A stretch of 64,000 nucleotides of DNA from Hyphomicrobiales bacterium (GTDB taxonomy: Bacteria; Pseudomonadota; Alphaproteobacteria; Rhizobiales; Beijerinckiaceae): contig UCLR01000003.1 in NCBI GenBank assembly GCA_900473415.1, positions 1 to 64,000 of the forward strand, given 5' to 3'. The notes under the pieces are model-generated. The model saw only the letters and a program-made list of their open reading frames with translations, was not told where the DNA came from and searched no databases. The stretch's first letter is position 1. Every line of letters begins with the position of its first letter. Both the position numbers and the translations under genes were made by a program. Below, one piece after another: positions 55,035 to 64,000 of the stretch.

Positions 55035-55736
55035 TCAGGTTTCCTTGAAGCGATAGCCCACGCCGTAAAGCGTCTCGATCATGTCGAACTCGGCATCGAC
55101 CTGATTGAACTTCTTGCGCAGGCGCTTGATGTGGCTGTCGATGGTGCGGTCGTCGACATAGACCTCGTCGTCATAGGCCGCATCCATCAGCGCGTTGCGG
55201 CTCTTCACCACGCCCGGGCGCTGCGCCAGCGACTGCAGGATCAGGAACTCGGTGACGGTGAGTGTGACCGCCTCACCCTTCCAGGTGCAGGTGTGGCGCT
55301 CCGGATCCATGCGCAGCAGGCCGCGTTCCAGCGCCTTGGCATCCTCGGCGCGGGGCGTGGCGGTTGCGTCCTTGGCGCCGGTGCGGCGCAGGATCGCCTT
55401 GACGCGCTCGACCAGGAGGCGCTGCGAGAAGGGCTTCCGGATGAAGTCGTCCGCGCCCATCTTCAAACCGAAGAGCTCGTCGATCTCCTCGTCCTTGGAG
55501 GTCAGGAAGATGACCGGGAGATCGGATTTCTGGCGGAGCCGCCGCAGCAGTTCCATGCCGTCCATGCGCGGCATCTTGATGTCGAAGATGGCGAGATCGG
55601 GAGGGTTCTGCTTGAGTCCGTCGAGCGCCGAGGCCCCGTCCGTATAGGTCATGATACGGTAGCCCTCGGCCTCGAGGGCAATCGAGACCGACGTCAGGAT
55701 GTTACGGTCGTCATCGACCAGCGCAATCGTTGGCAT
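55035..55736 (-). CDS. chvI: ChvI response regulator
   Basis: OmpR-type regulator of 233 residues: receiver with acidic pocket DDD at 8-10, phosphorylated D52 in [10 protein letters not shown] and conserved K81 in LTSKDEE, then a winged-helix DNA-binding domain ([37 protein letters not shown]). It heads the chvI-chvG-hprK-EIIA-ptsH run and is divergent from the HugZ-like gene with 142 bases between. Confidence 0.96.
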   Translation of the reverse strand: MPTIALVDDDRNILTSVSIALEAEGYRIMTYTDGASALDGLKQNPPDLAIFDIKMPRMDGMELLRRLRQKSDLPVIFLTSKDEEIDELFGLKMGADDFIRKPFSQRLLVERVKAILRRTGAKDATATPRAEDAKALERGLLRMDPERHTCTWKGEAVTLTVTEFLILQSLAQRPGVVKSRNALMDAAYDDEVYVDDRTIDSHIKRLRKKFNQVDAEFDMIETLYGVGYRFKET

Positions 55737-55878
55737 CAGGATTTTATCTCTTGGTCACGTTGCGGTAAGCGAGTTCCACTCTCGCGCGAGAGCGGCCAAA
55801 GCGTGGCGGCAATCTAGCCGGGCCGTGGCGATTTGCCTATGTCACCGTAGCAGAAGCCGAAAGTCGATGAGAGGTTCC

Positions 55879-56631
55879 ATGGCTAAAGACGTGATCCAGC
55901 CGATGGACGAGGCGGTGCGCGCCGAGGCGCGGGCGCTGCTGCGGGAGGCGCGCTCGGCCGTGCTCGCCACGCTGGGCCCGGATGGCCACCCTTCGGCCAG
56001 CCTCGTCGGCCTGACCACCGACATCGACGGCACACCGGTCATCCTGATCTCGAAGCTCGCCGCCCATACCGCCAATCTCGCGGGCGATCCGCGCGCGTCG
56101 CTGCTGATCTCGCCCGGCGGCAAGGGCGACCCGCTCGCTCATGCGCGCATCACACTGAAGGTCACGGCCCGAACGGTCGCGCGCGAGACAGAAGAAGGTG
56201 CCCGCATGCGCCGGCGCTATCTGGCGCGCCAGCCGAAGGCAGCGCTCTATGCCGATTTCCCGGATTTCGCGTTCGTCGCGCTCGATATCAAGGGCGCGAG
56301 CCTGAATGGCGGCTTCGGTCGCGCCTTCGCGCCGACGCCGGCGGACCTCCTGAGCGACCCCGCCCATGCCACGGGCCTTGCCGAAGTCGAGGAGGGCGCC
56401 GTCGCCCATATGAACGAAGACCATGCCGATGCGGTCGGCCTCTATGCGACGCGGCTGCTCGGCGCCAAGCCGGGCGAATGGCGCGCCATCGGTCTCGATC
56501 CGGAGGGGCTCGACATGGCGCTCGGCAGCGCCGTGCTGAGGCTGCCCTTCCCCGCTTCCGTGGACGGGCCGGCCACGCTGCGCAAGACGTTGGCCGAGCT
56601 CGCCGGCAAGGCGCGTGAGCAGGCTGCCTGA
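55879..56631 (+). CDS. HugZ-like haem utilisation/PPOX-fold protein with DUF2470
   Basis: A 250-residue protein with an N-terminal split-barrel flavin-binding-like domain (SAVLATLGPDGHPSASLVGL, ISKLAAHTANLAGDPRASLL) and a C-terminal DUF2470 domain (AVAHMNEDHADAVGLYATRL), the arrangement of HugZ-type haem oxygenases and related general stress proteins. Haem binding cannot be confirmed by eye. GAGAGG lies 5 bases before the ATG; longer upstream frames run through the chvI promoter. Confidence 0.86.
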   Translation: MAKDVIQPMDEAVRAEARALLREARSAVLATLGPDGHPSASLVGLTTDIDGTPVILISKLAAHTANLAGDPRASLLISPGGKGDPLAHARITLKVTARTVARETEEGARMRRRYLARQPKAALYADFPDFAFVALDIKGASLNGGFGRAFAPTPADLLSDPAHATGLAEVEEGAVAHMNEDHADAVGLYATRLLGAKPGEWRAIGLDPEGLDMALGSAVLRLPFPASVDGPATLRKTLAELAGKAREQAA

Positions 56632-56972
56632 GCGGTCGTTATTCCGGGGCTTCGCAGAGCGAAGAGCCGGAGAATTTCTTTCAGGATACAGCGCCTTCTC
56701 GTCATGAGACCCTCGGTTCAAGCCCGAGGATGACGCTGCGTCGTCCGCGCAGGCGCGGCCATTTACCACGGCCCGCTTTTCAATCGATTTAGGCACCCTC
56801 CGCGGGAGGCCAAGTCTTTTCAATGGCTTGAGCCTCGTGCAGCTTGGCCGTAAGACCAAGCACGGCTCGCAGAAGGGGCCTCGACCGCGGCGCCCGGACC
56901 TTTTCGGCGGTTCGCGCGTCTTCATTTCGACAACGGGTCGGCAGGGTGAACGCCGGCCCCCGGAGGAATTCA
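56632..56972. other. pckA upstream region
   Basis: About 340 bases: a RIME-like repeat at the left (56637-56735), then the region that must hold the pckA promoter. The segment 56760-56860 is comparatively AT-rich. I saw no clear operator. GGAGG sits 6 bases before the pckA GTG. Overlapping frames on both strands lack domains. Confidence 0.55.
56637..56735. repeat. RIME-like intergenic repeat upstream of pckA
   Basis: Starts CGTTATTCCGGGGC, a one-base variant of the CGTCAT end, with CTTCGC-AGA-GCGAAG as an inner hairpin. It ends with CCTCGG-TTCAAGC-CCGAGG and then ATGACG. Ends and size match the other elements; the left half is most like the one at 23246. Confidence 0.65.
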
Positions 56973-58583
<1,611 letters not shown>

Positions 58584-58653
58584 GGACCTGCCTGTCCCGA
58601 GCCCGGCACATGGGGTTTGGGGCGGCTCGAAAATCAGCTACCAAGAGGCGGCC

Positions 58654-59664
58654 ATGCGCCGCCTCTTTCTTTTCCTGCTGCAACTCCTGCTGAGCCTGAT
58701 CGTCGTCGGAGCCGCGCTCTGGGGCGCCGGCTTCCTGTTCTTCCGCCTGTCCGGCTCGACCGCGACCATCGCGGCGATTGGCTTCGGCATCGCGGGGCTT
58801 GCCGGCCTCGTCGGCATCTGGACGCGGGAGGCCAAGCTTCCGCTCGGCTTCGCGGTGCTGTTCTGCGGGCTCCTCTCCTGGTGGGGCACCTTCCACCCGT
58901 CGCATGACCGCAACTGGATTCCGGAGCTCGCGCGGCTGCCGATGATCGCGCAGGAAGGCGAGGTTCTGACGGTCGCCAACCTGCGCCATTTCCGCTGGCG
59001 CACGGAGGCGGACTACGACCAGCACTGGGAGACGCGCCGCTACAACCTCGCGGCCCTCACCGGCGTCGACATCTTCCTGAGCTACTGGTCAGGCGAGGCG
59101 ATCGCGCATCTGCTGGTCAGCTTCACCTTCTCGGATTCGGTGCCGCTGACCTTCTCGATCGAGGTCCGCCGCGAACAGGGCGAGGAATGGTCGGCGCTCG
59201 CCGGCTTCTTCCGCAGCTACGAGATGGCTTATGTCGCCTCCGACGAGCGCGACATCGTGGGCCTGCGCACCAATGCCCGCGGCGAGGACACGCGGCTCTT
59301 CCGCATCTCCGCCTCCGCCAACCAGGCACGCGACCTGCTGCTCGCTTACACCGAGGACATCAACCGGCTCGCGCTGAAGCCGCGCTGGTACAATACCTTC
59401 ACGACCAACTGCACGACGGTGGTCTTCCATCTCGTGCGCAAGGTCGCGCCGGGCTGGACCTTCTCGGCACCGCTCGATCCGCGCGTGCTGCTCTCGGGTT
59501 TCCTGCCGGGCTATCTCCAGCAGATCGGCGCGATCCGGCAGGACATCCCGCTGCCGGAGCTCGTCCGGCTCGCCCGCATCAGCGAACGGGCGCGAACCTT
59601 CTCGCTCGACGACCCGGCCTTCTCGGCGAAGATCAGGGAAGGCGTGCCGGCCGGGCGGCCTTAG
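58654..59664 (+). CDS. DUF4105 (Lnb N-terminal-like) membrane-anchored protein
   Basis: A 336-residue protein with two or three N-terminal helices (about 4-27, 38-56, 62-78) and a periplasmic DUF4105 domain (about 125-290). NCTTVVFHLVRKVAP near residue 252 supplies the conserved Cys-Thr followed by His typical of the family. Some DUF4105 members are lipoprotein N-acyltransferases (Lnb); whether this one is cannot be told from sequence. It starts 70 bases after pckA. Confidence 0.82.
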   Translation: MRRLFLFLLQLLLSLIVVGAALWGAGFLFFRLSGSTATIAAIGFGIAGLAGLVGIWTREAKLPLGFAVLFCGLLSWWGTFHPSHDRNWIPELARLPMIAQEGEVLTVANLRHFRWRTEADYDQHWETRRYNLAALTGVDIFLSYWSGEAIAHLLVSFTFSDSVPLTFSIEVRREQGEEWSALAGFFRSYEMAYVASDERDIVGLRTNARGEDTRLFRISASANQARDLLLAYTEDINRLALKPRWYNTFTTNCTTVVFHLVRKVAPGWTFSAPLDPRVLLSGFLPGYLQQIGAIRQDIPLPELVRLARISERARTFSLDDPAFSAKIREGVPAGRP

Positions 59665-59681
59665 GGCCAAGGACGCTGGAC

Positions 59682-59775
59682 CGTCATGCTCGCCCTTGTG
59701 GCGGAGCATCCACGCCTAGAACACGACGCTCGACAAGGGGAGACCTGAATGGTCGGGACAAGCCCGGCCATGACG
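59682..59775. repeat. RIME-like double-hairpin intergenic repeat
   Basis: Contains ATGCTCGCC-CTTGT-GGCGGAGCAT and ATGGTCGGG-ACAAG-CCCGGCCAT between CGTCAT and ATGACG ends. It is the reverse-order homologue of the element at 45240-45330. It lies between two convergent genes and may serve as a terminator. Confidence 0.78.
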
Positions 59776-59788
59776 AGGTTCTGCGCCC

Positions 59789-61213
59789 TCAGATAAAGAA
59801 CAGGAAGGTCTGCACGATGAAGAGCGGGATCAGGATCGAGCCGGACCAGAGCATGTAGCCGACGAAGCTCGGCATCGCGACCTTCCGGTCCTTCGCGATG
59901 GCGTAGACCATGAAGTTCGGCGCGTTGCCGATGTAGCTGTTGGCACCCATGAAGACCGCGCCGGCCGAGATCGCCGCCAGCGTTTGCGCGCCCGTCGTCA
60001 TCAGTTCCTTGGCGTCCCCGCCCGCCAACTCGAAGAAGACGAGATAGGTCGGCGCATTGTCGAGGAAGGACGAGAGCAACCCGGTCAGCCAGAAATAGGC
60101 CGCGGTGTTGTGGCTGCCGTCGGGATGGTTGACCAGCGCGACGAGCGGGGCGAAGGCGCCATCCCGGCCCGCCTGCAGCATCGCCAGAACCGGGATGATG
60201 CAGATGAAGATGCCGGCGAAGAGCTTGGCGACCTCGACGATCGGCCCCCAGGTGAACTCGTTGCCGCCGCGGACTTGCTTAGGGGTCAGCCACAGCGACA
60301 GGCCGGCGAGCCCGAGCAGGATGAGATCGCGCGCGACGTCCTGCAATTCAACGTGGACGCCATGGATGTCGAAGACCACGCCCGGCTTCCAGCTTGCGGA
60401 GAGCAGGATCGCGGCGATGACGCCCGCGAGCAGCGGGAGGTTGACCTTGCCCCAGAGCTTCAGGTCGCGGTCCGGCGTGGGGTCGCGCAGCGGCGGCATG
60501 TTGTCGTCCTTGCGGTAGAGCCAGCTGTCGATCGCGTAGAACAGGGCGAGCAGCACCACGACCGCGAAGCTGGTCTCCGGCAGCAAATGCGTCGTCGTCC
60601 AGAAGAAATCGACGCCCCGCAGGAAACCGAGGAAGAGCGGCGGGTCGCCGAGCGGCGTCAGCGAGCCGCCGATGTTCGAGACGAGGAAGATGAAGAAGAC
60701 CACGACGTGGACGTTGTGGCGCCGGTCATCATTCGCCCGCAGCAGCGGTCGGATCAGGATCATCGAGGCGCCGGTGGTGCCGACGACGCTGGCCATCACC
60801 GTGCCGATAGCGAGGATGACGGTGTTGGTGCCCGGCGAGCCGTGCAGATTGCCGGTGATCAGGATGCCGCCCGCGATGGTGAAGAGCGCGAAGAGCAGGA
60901 TGATGAAGGGCAAATATTCGAGCAGCGCCGTGTGGAGCACGGCGCCGAGCGAGGTGTCGAAGCCGCGCAGCAGGACGAGCGGCACGAGCAGCAGCAGCGC
61001 CCAGAAGGCCGCGAACTTGCCGTAGTGGTGCTCCCACAGGCGGTGGAACAGGATCGGCCCGAGCGCGATCGAGAGCAGCATGCCGGCGAAGGGCAGAGCC
61101 CAGCCGACGCTCATCGTCGCCCCGCCGATATCGCCCGCCGCCAGCGCGGCGCCCGGCGTCAGCACGAGGGCAGCCGCAGCCACCGCGACCAGCCTGTCCG
61201 CGTAGACCCTCAT
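59789..61213 (-). CDS. NhaD-like sodium/proton antiporter
   Basis: A 474-residue ion-transporter-superfamily protein with a cleavable-looking N-terminus and about twelve helices. It carries the NhaD-type motifs SNIGGSLTPLGDPPLFLGF near residue 190 and FLDNAPTYLVFFEL near 395, both helical-hairpin ion sites. It begins 10 bases after the TRAP large-subunit gene, so sodium export may serve a sodium-driven TRAP carrier (inference). Related citrate/arsenite carriers are an alternative. Confidence 0.82.
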   Translation of the reverse strand: MRVYADRLVAVAAAALVLTPGAALAAGDIGGATMSVGWALPFAGMLLSIALGPILFHRLWEHHYGKFAAFWALLLLVPLVLLRGFDTSLGAVLHTALLEYLPFIILLFALFTIAGGILITGNLHGSPGTNTVILAIGTVMASVVGTTGASMILIRPLLRANDDRRHNVHVVVFFIFLVSNIGGSLTPLGDPPLFLGFLRGVDFFWTTTHLLPETSFAVVVLLALFYAIDSWLYRKDDNMPPLRDPTPDRDLKLWGKVNLPLLAGVIAAILLSASWKPGVVFDIHGVHVELQDVARDLILLGLAGLSLWLTPKQVRGGNEFTWGPIVEVAKLFAGIFICIIPVLAMLQAGRDGAFAPLVALVNHPDGSHNTAAYFWLTGLLSSFLDNAPTYLVFFELAGGDAKELMTTGAQTLAAISAGAVFMGANSYIGNAPNFMVYAIAKDRKVAMPSFVGYMLWSGSILIPLFIVQTFLFFI

Positions 61214-61223
61214 CACGGCGGCG

Positions 61224-63029
61224 TCAGGGCTTGGGCGGCGCGCCGATCGACGGCGGCGCGTTGAGGTCGAAGCCGCCGGGCAGGCCGCCCGCCCCGCCAA
61301 GGCCTGGGATCTGGATCGACTCGAACTGCTTGTCGATTGCCTTCTGGTCGAGCTGAATCGCGGAAGCCTTGTAATGCATCACCATGCTCGGGAAGAGGAC
61401 GACGAGAGCGACCATGATGCACTGGATCACGACGAAAGGCACGGCGCCCCAGTAGATCTGCCCGGTGGTGACCGGTTCCATCATCTTGCCGGTGACGCGA
61501 TCCTTGTAGGCGTTCTTCGGTGCGACCGAGCGCAGGAAGAACAGCGCAAAGCCGAAGGGCGGGTGCATGAAGGAGGTCTGCATGTTCACGCCAAGGATCA
61601 CACCGAACCAGATCAGGTCGATGCCCAGCTTGTCCGCCGCCGGTCCAAGCAGCGGCACGACGATGAAGGCCAGCTCGAAGAAGTCGAGGAAGAAGGCGAG
61701 GAAGAAGACCAGGACGTTGGTGACGATCAGGAAGCCGACCTGGCCGCCCGGCAGCGAGACCAGCAGATGCTCGACCCAGACATGGCCGTTGACGCCGTAG
61801 AAGGTGAGCGAGAAGACGCGCGCGCCGACCAGGATGAAGAGCACAAAGGCCGAGAGCTTGGCGGTCGATTCCGTCGCCTGCCGCAGCAGGTCGAAGGTCA
61901 TGCGCTTCTTGCCGTAGGCGAGCAGGATCGCGCCGGCTGCGCCCATGGCGCCGCCCTCGGTCGGCGTGGCGACGCCGATGAAGATCGTGCCGAGCACGAG
62001 GAAGATCAGCGCCAGCGGCGGCACCATCACGAAGACCACCTGCTCGGTCATGCGCGAGAGCAGGTTGAGCTTCAGGAACTTGTTGACCAGCGCGATCACG
62101 AAGGAGATGCCGACCATGAGCGACATGGTGAGCACGACGAAGTCCGCGCCCGCCTTCACCGAAGTGAAGAGCTTCATGTAGGCATAGGCCAGCGCCCAGG
62201 AGAGCAGCGCGACGACCAGCAGCGAGATGCGGCGGGTCTTGCCATCCGCATCTCGCAGGGTCTGCGCTTCCGGCGGCAGGCCTGGCGCCCGGCTCGGTGC
62301 GATGACCGTGATGATGAAGACGTAGAGCGCATACATCGCCGAGAGCACGAGACCGGGGATGAAGGCGCCCTCATACATATCGCCGACCGAACGGCCGAGC
62401 TGGTCGGCGAGCACGATCAGCACGAGCGAGGGCGGGATGATCTGGGCGAGCGTGCCTGAAGCCGCGATGACGCCGGAGGCAAGGCGCCGGTCATAGCCGT
62501 AGCGTAGCATGATGGGCAGCGAGATCAGGCCCATCGAGATCACGGAGGCCGCGACGACGCCGGTGGTCGCCGCCAGCAGCGCGCCGACGAAGATCACCGC
62601 ATAGGCGAGGCCGCCGCGCACCGGCCCGAAGAGCTGGCCGATGGTGTCGAGCAGGTCCTCCGCCATGCCCGAGCGCTCGAGGATCAACCCCATGAAGGTG
62701 AAGAACGGGATCGCCAGCAGCACGTCGTTGTTCATCGTGCCGTAGATGCGCTCCGGCAGGGCCTGCAGGAAGTTTTCCTGGAACAGGCCGAGATCGATGC
62801 CGATCAGCGCGAAGAGCAGGCCGTTGGCGGCAAGCGCGAAGGCGACCGGATAGCCCAGCAGCAGGAAGACGACGAGGGCCGCAAACATCACCGGCGCCAT
62901 GTTGACGCGCAGGAAGTCGCCGACGCCGCCATCGGCGGCGAAGGCGTCTCCGGTGTGGAGACCGAGGAAGGCGAGGAGGGTGAGCGCCAGCAGGAGGCCG
63001 GCGAGGCGCGGGAGGCGATGAGCGGTCAT
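61224..63029 (-). CDS. TRAP transporter large permease (DctM), long form
   Basis: The large transmembrane subunit of a TRAP (tripartite ATP-independent) importer, 601 residues rather than the usual ~430. It has many helices and the DctM phrases FFTFMGLILERSGMAEDLLD, SGTLAQIIPPSLVLIVLADQ and FIGVATPTEGGAMGAAGA. The extra length comes from an N-terminal signal-like segment, a longer central loop with helices (about 225-330) and a Gly/Pro-rich C-terminal tail. ATG 63029 is the first credible start. Such long forms occur in the mannitol/chloroaromatic TRAP group. Confidence 0.9.
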   Translation of the reverse strand: MTAHRLPRLAGLLLALTLLAFLGLHTGDAFAADGGVGDFLRVNMAPVMFAALVVFLLLGYPVAFALAANGLLFALIGIDLGLFQENFLQALPERIYGTMNNDVLLAIPFFTFMGLILERSGMAEDLLDTIGQLFGPVRGGLAYAVIFVGALLAATTGVVAASVISMGLISLPIMLRYGYDRRLASGVIAASGTLAQIIPPSLVLIVLADQLGRSVGDMYEGAFIPGLVLSAMYALYVFIITVIAPSRAPGLPPEAQTLRDADGKTRRISLLVVALLSWALAYAYMKLFTSVKAGADFVVLTMSLMVGISFVIALVNKFLKLNLLSRMTEQVVFVMVPPLALIFLVLGTIFIGVATPTEGGAMGAAGAILLAYGKKRMTFDLLRQATESTAKLSAFVLFILVGARVFSLTFYGVNGHVWVEHLLVSLPGGQVGFLIVTNVLVFFLAFFLDFFELAFIVVPLLGPAADKLGIDLIWFGVILGVNMQTSFMHPPFGFALFFLRSVAPKNAYKDRVTGKMMEPVTTGQIYWGAVPFVVIQCIMVALVVLFPSMVMHYKASAIQLDQKAIDKQFESIQIPGLGGAGGLPGGFDLNAPPSIGAPPKP

Positions 63030-63057
63030 GGAGCGTTTCCGGACTTCTTGGGGCCGC

Positions 63058-63657
63058 TCAGGAAGCGAGGCCCTGTTCCTTGGCTTGTTCGAGCAGGCGC
63101 TGGGCTTCGGCTTCAGCCGCCGCGGCATGGCCGAGCGCCACGTCGGCATCCTCGAGATCGCCCCGCATGATCGCGATCTGCTTGATGATCTCGGAGATGC
63201 CCTGGAAGGTCAGCATCACGAAGCCGATGACGACGAGCCCCTTGGCCGGCCATTGCGCCAGCCCGCCGGCCGAGAGCGACTGCTCGTTGATCGCGTAGGA
63301 GCGCAGGAAGAAGGGCCAGGAGTGATAGACGATCAGCAGGCAGAACGGCATCAAGAAGAGCAGGTGACCGAGCAGCTCGATCCACTGGCGGACGCGATGC
63401 GGCAGCATGCTGTTCACGATGTCGATGCGGATGTGCTCCTTCACCTGCATCGTCCAGGAGGCGCACATCAGGAAGACCGCGCCGAAGAGCATCCATTGCA
63501 GCTCGAGCCAGGCGTTCGACGAGACGTTGAAGATCTTGCGGATAAGGGCGTTGACCGTCGCCACGATGACCGCGGCAAGGATCAGCCAGGCGACTTTCCT
63601 GCCGATGAAGCCGTTCACCGCGTCGATGACCCGGCTGATTGCAAGGAGGCCCGTCAA
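63058..63657 (-). CDS. TRAP transporter small permease (DctQ)
   Basis: A four-helix DctQ-type subunit of 199 residues with the family segment ELQWMLFGAVFLMCASWTMQ followed by KEHIRIDIV. A C-terminal alanine/glutamate-rich helix (about 168-197) extends beyond the usual end. The likely start is TTG 63657; GGGAGCGGGA lies just upstream. The gene is followed after 28 bases by the large subunit. No periplasmic binding protein (DctP) gene is visible in the window. Confidence 0.88.
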   Translation of the reverse strand: MTGLLAISRVIDAVNGFIGRKVAWLILAAVIVATVNALIRKIFNVSSNAWLELQWMLFGAVFLMCASWTMQVKEHIRIDIVNSMLPHRVRQWIELLGHLLFLMPFCLLIVYHSWPFFLRSYAINEQSLSAGGLAQWPAKGLVVIGFVMLTFQGISEIIKQIAIMRGDLEDADVALGHAAAAEAEAQRLLEQAKEQGLAS

Positions 63658-63943
63658 ATTCCCGCTCCCGTGGACTGGCTATCTGCGCTGGATATGGTTT
63701 TCCGGCCGTTGATTATGCGCCGTTTATGTGCTGGATCGGTATAGGAGGGATGCGCGCCACGCAAGACCGTGTCGATCTCATCCCTTAGACGAAAGGTGAA
63801 TGCGCGCTTGCCTGTTCTTGCGCCAGCCGATTGCGGGGCGGCTCGGGTCAAGTGCGGGCTGAGGGAAGATCCGTTATGTTCGAGTTCATCTTCGGGGAAC
63901 AATATTCTCTGCGATCGTGTCCAAGGACTGATTCGAGGCCGAG

Positions 63944-64000
63944 ATGTGCCGTTTCCTCGCCTATTCCGGCGTGCCCGTCTTTCTCGAGGACTTCGTTGCC
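63944..64000 (+). CDS. Class II glutamine amidotransferase, 5' end only
   Basis: The last 57 bases encode MCRFLAYSGVPVFLEDFVA, the start of a class II (Ntn-type) glutamine amidotransferase; Cys2 would be the nucleophile after Met removal. The pattern MCRFLAY matches the EgtC/YafJ-like stand-alone group. It is cut by the window edge. The 286 bases to the left (63658-63943) hold the divergent promoters for it and for the TRAP operon, and nothing else I can name. Confidence 0.85.
   Translation, partial: MCRFLAYSGVPVFLEDFVA

Noticed and set aside
63654..63902. 82-codon leftward frame in the TRAP/amidotransferase intergenic region
   Set aside because: No domain, no convincing ribosome-binding site, and it covers the expected divergent promoters.

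Overview
The window is GC-rich, gene-dense bacterial DNA. The gene order chvI-chvG-hprK-EIIA(Man)-HPr next to ahcY, divL, the tsaE fusion, addB/addA and trxA, with pckA divergent, is typical of Alphaproteobacteria of the order Hyphomicrobiales (Rhizobiales). A Bosea-like genus is my best guess, but the sequence alone does not settle it. I saw no rRNA, tRNA, CRISPR array, insertion sequence or prophage.

Bases 1-17600 are a denitrification island. From the left come the end of nnrS, an nnrR-type regulator, and a leftward nirK-nirV-norE-norF operon. Next is a leftward operon of poorly characterised genes: a short DUF2249 protein with a metal-ligand-rich tail, a 12-TM membrane protein, a double-DUF2249 protein and a DUF59 protein. 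Then come leftward norC-norB-norQ-norD plus an unannotated 51-residue membrane peptide, and a rightward napEFDABC operon. The visible genes take nitrate to nitrite (Nap), nitrite to NO (NirK) and NO to N2O (NorCB); nosZ is not in the window. TTG-N8-CAA dyads of the Crp/Fnr (NnrR) type lie upstream of nirK, the DUF2249 operon and norC, so the uncharacterised operon is probably co-regulated with nitrite and NO reduction. It is the best candidate here for an undescribed system.

Bases 17700-36300 are mixed metabolism and transport: three small unknown proteins, a COG0523 GTPase translationally coupled to an N-acyl-D-amino-acid deacylase, an acetamidase/formamidase, an aldo/keto reductase, a complete ABC importer (ATPase, binding protein, two permeases), a 2H phosphoesterase, a ClC channel-type protein, an Lrp regulator divergent from diaminopropionate ammonia-lyase plus a GST, a Bcr/CflA exporter and a class A penicillin-binding protein.

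Bases 36300-59660 are the core block. A DoxX protein and trxA converge on a strong terminator. A leftward run then holds divL (tyrosine in place of the phospho-histidine), a TsaE-phosphotransferase fusion, a sugar-1-phosphate nucleotidyltransferase, addB, addA and a DUF1345 protein, mostly with overlapping stop and start codons. After ahcY come a DUF4258/DUF2283 pair, the regulatory PTS (HPr, EIIA, HprK) and ChvG/ChvI, then rightward a HugZ-like protein, pckA and a DUF4105 protein.

Bases 59700-64000 hold a leftward operon of a TRAP transporter (small and large permease) and an NhaD-like sodium/proton antiporter, then the first codons of a class II glutamine amidotransferase. Six RIME-like double-hairpin repeats are scattered between genes of the right three quarters of the window.
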